Part shown: piece after piece, positions 57,462 through 64,000 of the stretch | How positions within the stretch are numbered: the stretch's first letter is position 1 | Layout of the letters: each line of letters starts with the position of its first letter | Source: UBA2211 sp049302755 | GTDB lineage: Bacteria > Patescibacteriota > Minisyncoccia > Minisyncoccales > Minisyncoccaceae | Assembly: GCA_049302755.1 (NCBI GenBank) | Contig: JBAQMK010000002.1 | Location: forward strand, 186,001 to 250,000 | Direction of reading: 5' to 3' | Length of the DNA stretch: 64,000 nucleotides | The notes under the pieces: model-generated | What the model was told of the DNA's origin: nothing | Databases searched by the model: none | What the model saw: the letters and a program-made list of their open reading frames with translations, nothing else | Translations under genes and position numbers: made by a program

Positions 57462-59308
57462 TGAACTCAGACATTGAAGAAATAAAGTCTCGTCTAAATA
57501 TCGTCGATGTCGTAGGAAGCTACATTAAACTTGAAAAAGCGGGAATAAACTACCGGGCCCGTTGTCCTTTTCATAATGAAAAATCGGCCTCTTTTTTTGT
57601 TTCTCCGTCCCGTCAATTATGGCATTGTTTCGGAGGCTGTAATGAAGGGGGAGATATTTTTAAGTTCGTTATGAAAATTGAGGGAGTTGATTTTGTCGAC
57701 GCTTTAAAGATTTTAGCCGATAAGGCGGGAGTAGCTTTAAAAAAGGAATCGGAAGACTGGAAGAAAATGAAAAATGAAAGGCAAGTTTTAATTGATTTAT
57801 TGGAAAGGTCCTCTAAATTTTATTCCGCTCAATTGGAAAAAAGTAAAACCGGCAAAGAAGCTATTGAATATCTTTTTAAAAGAGGAATGAAGATTGAAAC
57901 GATAAAGGACTGGCGACTCGGCTATGCTCCCGATACTTGGACCGGTCTTTCTGATTATTTAATCGGACAAGGATTTAAAAAAGATGATATCGTTAGTGCC
58001 GGATTGGGAATTAAAAAAGATTCGGCTAAGTTTTTTGATCGATTCAGAAGTAGAATCATGTTTCCGATTCTTGATTTAAATTCTCAGGTCTCGGGATTTA
58101 CCGGCCGGATATTTAAACTGGAAGATGAAGCCAAATATTTAAATACTCCCAATACTTTACTGTATGACAAAAGCCGGGCCCTATACGGTATAGATAAGGC
58201 AAAACTAGAAGTCCGTCAGAAAGATTTTTGTGTTTTGGTTGAGGGTAATGTTGATTGCATTATGTCTCACCAAGCAGGAATTAAGAATTGTATCGCTGTT
58301 TCGGGAACTGCTTTGACCCCTTTGCATTTAGGAATCATTAAAAGATATTCTTCTAATTTGGTCTTGGCTTTTGATATGGATTTGGCAGGAAACAATGCCA
58401 CTAAGAAGGGAATTGATTTGGCACTAAAAAACGGATTCAATGTGAAGGTTATTTCAATGGTTGCAGAAAAAGACCCAGCCGATATTATTCTTTTAGAAGG
58501 AGAAGAGAAATGGAGAGATTTGGTAAATTCAGCCAAACCGATTAATGAATTCTATTTCGAATTGGCTTTTAAAAATAGAAATCCGGAAGTCTTTGAAGAC
58601 AAAAAAAAGATTATTGCTGAACTCTTGCCCGTTTTAAAGAAAATTGATAATAACATAGAACAGAGCCATTGGATTGAAAACATGAGTCAGCGATTAAGGA
58701 TAAAGGATGAAGATATCAGGACGGAAATGAAAAAAGTCAAAATAGAAGATAATAATATTCCCGAAAAAGAAGTAATTAATATTAAAGAGAAGAAAACCAG
58801 GAGAGAGATGCTGGAAGAGGATATTTTATCCCTCACTTTACTTGAACCGTTAAAAGCTTCTGAATTAACCGAAGAAATGATTGAAGTTTTTTCTCCCGAA
58901 GCCAAAGATGTATTTTTAAAGATTAAAAACAAAGAAGATTTGGGTGTATCGGACTATTCAAGCTATATCTTAATCAGGTCGGAATTGATGAAGGAAGTGG
59001 AAGATTTGATTGTCAACGAAGAGTGGAATAAATGCCTAACTGAACTGCAAAGCTTGATTAAAAAGCAAGAAAGAGATAGGCTGACTCAAGAGATAAAAAG
59101 TAAGGAGAAAGAAGGAGCTTTCGCAGACGTCAAAGAACTTTTATTAAAATTTAATAAATTAATAAAAAACAATGAAGAAAACAAAAAAGAAGTTAGTCAA
59201 AAAGGCGAAGCTGAAAAAGCCGCTGAAGAAAGTTGTGAAAAAAAAGATGACTGCGAAGAAGAAAGCTCCGGTAAAAAAAGTCAAGAAAAGGAAGAAGAGA
59301 GTCATTAA
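57461..59308 (+). CDS. dnaG: DNA primase
   Basis: A 615-residue bacterial primase. The CHC2-type zinc finger is CPFHNEKSASFFVS...WHCFGGC, the catalytic core includes GFTGRIF, and the Toprim domain has VLVEGNVDCI and AFDMDLAGNNAT (D-x-D). It makes RNA primers at the replication fork. The last 45 residues are a charged low-complexity tail that overlaps the rpoD start in another frame for 137 nt. The dnaG-rpoD order is the familiar macromolecular synthesis operon. Confidence 0.95.
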   Translation: MNSDIEEIKSRLNIVDVVGSYIKLEKAGINYRARCPFHNEKSASFFVSPSRQLWHCFGGCNEGGDIFKFVMKIEGVDFVDALKILADKAGVALKKESEDWKKMKNERQVLIDLLERSSKFYSAQLEKSKTGKEAIEYLFKRGMKIETIKDWRLGYAPDTWTGLSDYLIGQGFKKDDIVSAGLGIKKDSAKFFDRFRSRIMFPILDLNSQVSGFTGRIFKLEDEAKYLNTPNTLLYDKSRALYGIDKAKLEVRQKDFCVLVEGNVDCIMSHQAGIKNCIAVSGTALTPLHLGIIKRYSSNLVLAFDMDLAGNNATKKGIDLALKNGFNVKVISMVAEKDPADIILLEGEEKWRDLVNSAKPINEFYFELAFKNRNPEVFEDKKKIIAELLPVLKKIDNNIEQSHWIENMSQRLRIKDEDIRTEMKKVKIEDNNIPEKEVINIKEKKTRREMLEEDILSLTLLEPLKASELTEEMIEVFSPEAKDVFLKIKNKEDLGVSDYSSYILIRSELMKEVEDLIVNEEWNKCLTELQSLIKKQERDRLTQEIKSKEKEGAFADVKELLLKFNKLIKNNEENKKEVSQKGEAEKAAEESCEKKDDCEEESSGKKSQEKEEESH

Positions 59309-60368
59309 TGTTATCACTCCGGAAAAATTAGATGAACTGGTAAAGAAAGGCAAGACTAGAGGTTTTGTGACTTTTTCTGAGATTTTGAATTATTTTCCCA
59401 ATATTGAAGAAAACATGATTGAATTGGATCAGATGTTCGGTAAATTGGAACAACTGAGTATTGATGTGAAAGATTCTAAAGGATATTTGGATACGACTGA
59501 CACTACTAAGAAGAAAGGAAGGAAAAGAGCTTCGACCGGAAAGATTGATTCAATCCAGTCTTATTTAAAAGAAATCGGAAGGATTGATCCAATTACCGCT
59601 AGAGATGAAAAGGATTTGGCTCGAAGAATTGAAGCGGGCGACGAAGATGCAAAAAGGAAATTAGCCGAAGCTAACTTAAGATTGGTTGTTTCAATTGCCA
59701 AAAAGTATATCGGACGCTCTCCTAATTTAACTTTACTTGATTTGATTCAAGAGGGTAATTTGGGATTGTTCAGAGCGGTAGAGAAATTTGATTGGAGAAA
59801 AGGATATAAATTCTCAACCTATGCCACTTGGTGGATTAGACAGACTATTACCCGTGCTTTGGCTGATCAGGCTAGAACTATTCGTATTCCGGTTCACATG
59901 ATTGAAACTTTAACTAAATACACTCAAGCTAAGAGAAAGCTATTGCAAGAATTAGACAGAGAACCGTTAGACGAAGAGATTGCCGCAGAAATGGGAATTG
60001 AGGTTGAGAAGGTAAGGCATTTGGAGAAGATTTCTCAAAAAGCAGTTTCTTTGGAAACTCCAGTGGGGGAAGATGAGAAAGACAGTGTTTTAGGTGAGTT
60101 CATTAAAGATGACAAGATTGAATCTCCTGCTTCTCAAGCTGGAAGAACATTACTTCGAGAACATTTGGATGAGATATTTAAAGATTTAGCCGAAAGAGAA
60201 CAAAAGATTCTTTCGATGCGTTTTGGTTTAGAGGACGGAGTTACTCACACCTTGGAAGAGGTAGGACAGGAGTTTGGTGTAACCAGAGAAAGAATCAGGC
60301 AAATTGAAGCAAAAGCGATTGAAAAGATTAGGGGACACAAGGATTTGAAGAAATTAGAGGGATACTAA
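59172..60368 (+). CDS. rpoD: Primary RNA polymerase sigma factor (sigma-70)
   Basis: A 398-residue sigma factor. Residues 1-45 or so are almost all Lys, Ala and Val, a basic tail like those of some other group 1 sigma factors. Region 1.2 starts near SIQSYLKEIGRIDPITARDE, region 2 has LIQEGNLGLFRAVEKFDWRK and FSTYATWWIRQTI, and region 4 ends with VTRERIRQIEAKAIEKI. The start at 59172 puts 137 nt inside dnaG; ATG 59247 is an alternative with a shorter tail. It would recognise the TTGNNN-17-TATAAT promoters seen here. Confidence 0.95.
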   Translation: MKKTKKKLVKKAKLKKPLKKVVKKKMTAKKKAPVKKVKKRKKRVINVITPEKLDELVKKGKTRGFVTFSEILNYFPNIEENMIELDQMFGKLEQLSIDVKDSKGYLDTTDTTKKKGRKRASTGKIDSIQSYLKEIGRIDPITARDEKDLARRIEAGDEDAKRKLAEANLRLVVSIAKKYIGRSPNLTLLDLIQEGNLGLFRAVEKFDWRKGYKFSTYATWWIRQTITRALADQARTIRIPVHMIETLTKYTQAKRKLLQELDREPLDEEIAAEMGIEVEKVRHLEKISQKAVSLETPVGEDEKDSVLGEFIKDDKIESPASQAGRTLLREHLDEIFKDLAEREQKILSMRFGLEDGVTHTLEEVGQEFGVTRERIRQIEAKAIEKIRGHKDLKKLEGY

Positions 60369-60397
60369 TTGTCAAAAATTATCTTTTTTGTTATAGT
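60369..60397 (+). promoter_or_regulatory. Promoter for the squalene/phytoene-synthase-like gene
   Basis: TTGTCA (60369-60374), 17 bp, TATAGT (60392-60397), directly after the rpoD stop. Unlike the other promoters it leaves a leader of about 62 nt. Confidence 0.6.
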
Positions 60398-60403
60398 GCG
60401 GCT

Positions 60404-60465
60404 AGCACATAACAGAACTTGCATCAAAGGAGGTGATTTGCACGTCTAGTTTCTTTGTGCTGAAA
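60404..60465 (+). promoter_or_regulatory. Structured 5' leader with full-length Shine-Dalgarno sequence
   Basis: AGCACA (60404-60409) can pair with TGTGCT (60456-60461), closing a hairpin that ends just before the ATG. Inside it, AAAGGAGGTGAT (60426-60437) is complementary to the whole usual 3' end of 16S rRNA. ATCA/TGAT flank it and could hold it in a small loop. The SD is 28 nt from the ATG, too far for normal use; nearer is TTG CAC GTC TAG (60438), a three-codon frame. A switch or coupled leader is possible. Confidence 0.45.
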
Positions 60466-61260
60466 ATGAAAGCTTACCTTCTCTTTCTGAAAATCAGAAT
60501 GACGAGGGGGTTAAGAAAAGGATTATTTAAAGCTATTGTTTATTTATTAACATCCTTTGGTTTGTTTTTTTATCTTTCAGAAAGAGAGAAGACGAATATT
60601 ATCGTTTATGCCTGGTTCAGAAAGATAGATGATATTATTGATGGAGAAGAAGTCTGGGACGGCAATATCGATACTTATATCCATCAGAAGAAAAATATCT
60701 TAAAAGGAGATTTCTCTGTTTGTCTCGAAGAAGATACACTTTTTATTTATCTTATTGAGTTGACGAAAAAATACGATATCAATATATGGCAAGAAGTGAA
60801 AGATCTTTTTGAAGCAATGGAAAATGAATACGGTTATCGGAATAAGTTTGTTCCCAAGAAAGAATTGCATCAGAATTGGGCAAAACAAGATAAGGCCATC
60901 TTTTCGATGATTAGCAAAATTGTCGGGGAAGAAGTTTATCTCTATTCTAATTCCGAACTCTCCGAATTCTGGGGTATTTTTACCAGAGTCGATTCTCTTA
61001 AAGATATAAAGGAAGACGTGAAGCAGGGAATAATCAATATTCCCCTGGAAGATGCTTTAAAATACAAGATGAATATCGACGAATTAATTTCTTCTAGTAA
61101 TTTGGAGTCCATTAGTGGCTTTAAGGAATGGTATGAAAAGGAAAATAAAGAAGTATTAGAGGAAATGGAAAAAGTTATTTCTATAATTAAAAAAAGGAAT
61201 GACTTGCCTTTATTCAATTTTGTATTCAGCCTCAATAACATAAGAGTCAGAGTTCTGTGA
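60466..61260 (+). CDS. Squalene/phytoene-synthase-like isoprenoid enzyme
   Basis: A 264-residue all-helical protein. It has two Asp-rich motifs of the head-to-head prenyl synthase family: YAWFRKIDDIIDG (first D-x-x-x-D) and RVDSLKDIKEDVKQG followed by IINIP (second). Such enzymes join two C15 or C20 prenyl diphosphates. The spacing and flanking residues fit, but overall similarity is moderate, so the product cannot be named. The ATG at 60466 is preferred; a GTG at 60433 lies inside the Shine-Dalgarno sequence. No other isoprenoid genes are in the window. Confidence 0.7.
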   Translation: MKAYLLFLKIRMTRGLRKGLFKAIVYLLTSFGLFFYLSEREKTNIIVYAWFRKIDDIIDGEEVWDGNIDTYIHQKKNILKGDFSVCLEEDTLFIYLIELTKKYDINIWQEVKDLFEAMENEYGYRNKFVPKKELHQNWAKQDKAIFSMISKIVGEEVYLYSNSELSEFWGIFTRVDSLKDIKEDVKQGIINIPLEDALKYKMNIDELISSSNLESISGFKEWYEKENKEVLEEMEKVISIIKKRNDLPLFNFVFSLNNIRVRVL

Positions 61261-61261
61261 G

Positions 61262-61285
61262 GGAGGATTGATGCACCTCCTTTTT
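61262..61285 (+). terminator. Intrinsic terminator after the prenyl-synthase-like gene
   Basis: GGAGG (61262-61266) pairs with CCTCC (61276-61280), followed by TTTTT. Confidence 0.75.
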
Positions 61286-61329
61286 ATATAGTTGAAAAAA
61301 ATACAATTTGTGGTATATTGTTGATATAT

Positions 61330-61404
61330 TCCGGTGTGGCGCAATGGTAGCGCGGTTGCCTGTTAAGCAATAGGTTGTAGGTTCGAATCCTACCACCGGA
61401 GCCA
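61330..61404 (+). tRNA. tRNA-Asn (anticodon GTT)
   Basis: Acceptor TCCGGTG/CACCGGA with discriminator G and encoded CCA. D-arm GCGCAATGGTAGCGC, anticodon stem GTTGC/GCAAT with loop CTGTTAA (anticodon GTT), T-arm GTAGG-TTCGAAT-CCTAC. TTGAAA and TATATT about 16 bp apart lie just upstream as a promoter. It reads AAC and AAU. Confidence 0.96.
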
Positions 61405-61425
61405 ACCAGTGAGGGGTTCTAAGAG

Positions 61426-61457
61426 ACCGATTACCGTCAGGGTAAGCGGTTTTTGTT
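61426..61457 (+). terminator. Terminator after tRNA-Asn
   Basis: ACCG A TTACC (61426-61435) pairs with GGTAA G CGGT (61441-61450), with one A/G mismatch, followed by TTTTG. Confidence 0.75.
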
Positions 61458-61459
61458 TC

Positions 61460-61571
61460 TTGCCATCACAATTATTTTAGTATAGTATGAAGCCAATGAA
61501 ATCAACGATAAACAGCTTAATAGTTAATTAGACTTCTCTCGAATTTTTTAACTTGTAAAAAATATTAAAAT
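61460..61571 (+). promoter_or_regulatory. Promoter and leader of the PIN-like gene
   Basis: TTGCCA (61460-61465), 17 bp, TAGTAT (61483-61488). The gene's ATG is 61572, leaving a leader of about 75 nt. A short ORF, MKSTINSLIVN, begins at 61496 at the leaderless distance from the -10; its significance is unclear. Confidence 0.45.
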
Positions 61572-63566
61572 ATGTCGGATATAAATATTTCAAATGAAAT
61601 AAAGCACCATTTTCTCAGGAGGCTTGCCCATATTGTGGTCGGTAATGAGGAAAATATTTTAAAATCTGCCCTCACTTTTTTTATAGAGCAAGCACTTTTA
61701 GAGATCGGTCATAATAAATCACAACGCGAGATAATTGCTGGTATCAGAAATAATTTTTATCTAAACTTTCAGAATGCCGAAGTAGTAGATGTTCTTAACG
61801 AAAGAACAAAGACTGGTTTCCTTGTTTGCAAATCTGGAAAATATACATTAGAAATTAACAGGGAAAAAGAACTAAAGGAAAAAAACACTAAAGCTAAAAG
61901 TTTTGAAGAAAGCATTTTTTCTGATTGGATAGAGCTTATATCGGCGAAGTATCCAGACCTATCAGACGGGGATAAAGTAATTCTTGTTTCCGACCTTCAA
62001 CTTTATTTAAATAAGATATTTCTTCAGCATGGAGCAGAATGTACGGTGCTTATCTATCCAGAGGAAGACAAGCTTAATGCTCTTATAAAACAATACTCAC
62101 AGGAAAATTTAGATAAATTATTACCAGAGCGATCCGATATATTGAAGAAAATCAGAACTATTGAATTTCCACTATTTCTTCGTTGTATAGATAATGAGAA
62201 AAAAGTTTATTTTGCGGGAATATTAGATGGTACGTTTGTTTATAATCTTATTCAGATTGATCCTCAAACACAGAAATTAGTGCGAGACAATTTTAAAAAT
62301 TATACCATCTATCTTGATACTAATATTCTATACTCTCTTTTCGATTTGCATAACTCGCAACGAACAACAGTTATAGAAAAGGCAATTAATCTTAGCCGAC
62401 AGTTTGGTATTAAAATTGTTGTTTCTCACCGTACGGTTGAAGAAATGAAAAAATCAATCGCACTAAAAAAGGAAGCACTTCTTTCAAGTAGTCCGATAAG
62501 AAGAGATTTAGCAGAAATAGGAGCTGAAATATCAGAAGAGGAAGATTTTATAACTTCCTACTGGAGGGCTTATTATAAAACGGGGGTATCAAAAGAAGAT
62601 TTTATTGAAAAACTTAGTCATGTTGCCGATCTCTTAAAATCGAAGAATATTCCTGTGATAAAAGGATTGGACTTTACATCAGAAACTATTGAGAAGGAGA
62701 AAGATATTTTAAAAGATTCAATTTCTCCTCGAAGAAAAACAGATGTTGTTGCGGAACATGATGCTTATCATTGTCTCCTAATAAAAGAATTACGAAAAGA
62801 GGCGGACATTAAACAATCTAATGAAAAATATTGGTTTCTTTCATTGGACAGTGTTTTGCTTATATACGACGTGGAAACACGAGCGCAAGGAGAGGTTCCA
62901 TTTGTTTTATTGCCACATCAGTTACTTCAAATTTTACGTCCGTTTGGGCAAAGAACCCATGATTATGATGCAACATTTATAGAGCTATTTTCTCGTCCGC
63001 AGATTAAATCCGCACATGGCATTTTGCCCAATAATTTGGCACAAAAGATTTTAGCCAAAATATCGGGTTTTAGCGACCTTCCGGCCGAGACAGCCTTAAG
63101 TATTATTATGGATCAGACATTTAGGAAAAGTGTTGTAGTAATACAGGACATGGGGGAACAAGATAAATTTATTGAGCAGAAAATTGAAAGTACAGTTGCC
63201 ACTGAATTAAAACAATACAAAGAAAGATTAGAAAAATTAGAATTGGAGAGCGAAAAACAAAATAGAATTACCGAAGCAAAAATTAATCAAAAAGACAATA
63301 AGGTTGAGCAACAAGATAAATCAATTTTATTTTATAAAAATTTATCATTTTATGTTACTCTTATTTTATTATTGTTGTTGAGCTTCTTAGCTTATAAAAA
63401 TTTATGGGTAGGGGCTACAAAAATTCAACGATGTATGCTTATCGCTGCTGACATGGCTCTTCTTTATTTAGTAGGAACGATTAAATGGAAACCTGATAAA
63501 GTTTACAATATAATCATGGGTTTGATCGCAATTTTAAATTTTATTTTGTTTTCGATAAGTTTATAA
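61572..63566 (+). CDS. PIN-like nuclease protein with C-terminal membrane helices
   Basis: A 664-residue protein of no family I can name in full. The centre looks like a PIN nuclease domain: YTIYLDTNILYSLF with Asp249, a second acidic stretch RRKTDVVAEHDAYHCLL near 400, and YWFLSLDSVLLI near 437. Together these give the usual acidic cluster. A coiled coil (about 538-585) follows, then three hydrophobic helices in the last 75 residues. A large PIN protein tethered to the membrane beside a recombinase suggests a mobile defence or toxin function. That is inference from context. Confidence 0.6.
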   Translation: MSDINISNEIKHHFLRRLAHIVVGNEENILKSALTFFIEQALLEIGHNKSQREIIAGIRNNFYLNFQNAEVVDVLNERTKTGFLVCKSGKYTLEINREKELKEKNTKAKSFEESIFSDWIELISAKYPDLSDGDKVILVSDLQLYLNKIFLQHGAECTVLIYPEEDKLNALIKQYSQENLDKLLPERSDILKKIRTIEFPLFLRCIDNEKKVYFAGILDGTFVYNLIQIDPQTQKLVRDNFKNYTIYLDTNILYSLFDLHNSQRTTVIEKAINLSRQFGIKIVVSHRTVEEMKKSIALKKEALLSSSPIRRDLAEIGAEISEEEDFITSYWRAYYKTGVSKEDFIEKLSHVADLLKSKNIPVIKGLDFTSETIEKEKDILKDSISPRRKTDVVAEHDAYHCLLIKELRKEADIKQSNEKYWFLSLDSVLLIYDVETRAQGEVPFVLLPHQLLQILRPFGQRTHDYDATFIELFSRPQIKSAHGILPNNLAQKILAKISGFSDLPAETALSIIMDQTFRKSVVVIQDMGEQDKFIEQKIESTVATELKQYKERLEKLELESEKQNRITEAKINQKDNKVEQQDKSILFYKNLSFYVTLILLLLLSFLAYKNLWVGATKIQRCMLIAADMALLYLVGTIKWKPDKVYNIIMGLIAILNFILFSISL

Positions 63567-63593
63567 TTTTTCAGAATACGAAGACATGAAATG

Positions 63594-64000
63594 CTAATTT
63601 TTGATAGATAGTTGTCCGTTTGCTATAAATATTTTTCCTTTGAGAAATGATATCAATTCTCTTTTTTCTTCAATCGTTCCTTGCGATAAAATGTATCGGG
63701 CATACTTTTTATGGTCCAGCGTTTCTTCTATTTTTTCATTAGATTCTTTCAGCCCTAGAACCCCGTATCTGAATTTTTTATATCTTTTAATTTCGCATTC
63801 TATTTTCTGTTTTATCTCCGATCCGTCCATAATGAGATCGTCCATCATTCCAGACAGCTGTTCTATCAAATCCTCTTCTTTCATGTATCCGCATTTACAA
63901 TGAAGGTCATTGTATCTGGTGCATCCGTAATAGACATGTATGTTGAATGACCCATTTTTAAGCTTTCTGTGCTTTTCTTCCGCAGTTATTCCTGATCCGC
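63594..64000 (-). CDS. Serine recombinase, C-terminal part (5' end beyond the window)
   Basis: On the minus strand the frame is open from the window edge at 64000 to a TAG at 63594. It reads SGITAEEKHRKLKNG, then HVYYGCTRYNDLHCKCGYMK and EEDLIEQL. This is the zinc beta-ribbon and start of the coiled-coil region of large serine recombinases. The frame continues well upstream of the ATG at 63884, which is internal. The catalytic domain lies outside. It marks an integrated element at the right end of the window and converges on the PIN-like gene. Confidence 0.85.
   Translation of the reverse strand, partial: GSGITAEEKHRKLKNGSFNIHVYYGCTRYNDLHCKCGYMKEEDLIEQLSGMMDDLIMDGSEIKQKIECEIKRYKKFRYGVLGLKESNEKIEETLDHKKYARYILSQGTIEEKRELISFLKGKIFIANGQLSIKN

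Noticed and set aside
1..64000. CRISPR array
   Set aside because: No regularly spaced repeats were seen; the only clear repeats are those near the methyltransferase and the nrdD tail.

Overview
The window is AT-rich and densely coded, with most genes on the + strand in overlapping or nearly touching operons. Short gene versions, single-copy housekeeping genes, unlinked lone tRNA genes, a NrdD-type anaerobic ribonucleotide reductase, and hypothetical, pilin-like and DUF11-like surface proteins suggest a small-genome anaerobe of the Patescibacteria/Candidate Phyla Radiation (Parcubacteria-like). That is inference from gene content and style; no rRNA gene is present. TGA and TAG act as ordinary stops, so the code is standard.

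Layout. 1-2910: end of an acyl-CoA carboxylase carboxyltransferase, a small ferredoxin and argS. 2915-4580: a membrane-anchored Mrr-like nuclease and a compact amidohydrolase. 4581-12870: a defence island. It holds a Z1-domain ATPase with an MvaI/BcnI-type endonuclease and a convergent cytosine-5 methyltransferase bracketed by a 14-bp inverted repeat. It also holds a CBASS-like block: LexA-like S24 regulator, multi-pass membrane protein, small ORF, broken DUF2188 gene, membrane-anchored alpha/beta protein, and a CD-NTase with an AGS-C-like C-terminus. The island is followed by a candidate structured RNA with a tRNA-like T-arm and a terminator. 12871-35785: core genes (ileS, glyS, metG, leuS, glmS, tatD), surface proteins, an M16 peptidase, a two-subunit 2-oxoacid:ferredoxin oxidoreductase, a YvcK-like protein and a GlmU-like enzyme. 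35786-41478: two minus-strand tRNA-Leu genes, parA-parB, and a minus-strand pth/SGNH/dprA/topA operon. 41516-46881: lepB, hisS, rpsU, yqeY, ybeY, ftsA, ftsZ. 46931-50138: nrdD, a tiny separate glycyl-radical protein, a terminator, then nrdG. 50138-61260: rhomboid, comEC, glycosyltransferases, a glycosidase, HtrA, dnaG, rpoD and a squalene/phytoene-synthase-like protein. 61330-64000: tRNA-Asn, a PIN-like membrane protein and the C-terminal part of a serine recombinase (mobile DNA running out of the window).

How it fits together. The oxidoreductase and ferredoxin point to ferredoxin-based anaerobic metabolism, matching the oxygen-sensitive NrdD/NrdG. The most striking observation is the 92-residue protein after nrdD. 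It carries a four-cysteine ribbon and an exact 31-residue copy of the NrdD glycyl-radical tail; the two DNA copies differ only at synonymous sites. It looks like a spare-part radical domain, as YfiD/GrcA is for pyruvate formate-lyase. A second theme is promoter geometry: many -10 boxes end only 6-13 nt before the start codon, implying leaderless or near-leaderless mRNAs and correcting several starts. One gene (60466) is the opposite, with a long structured leader and a full-length Shine-Dalgarno sequence.
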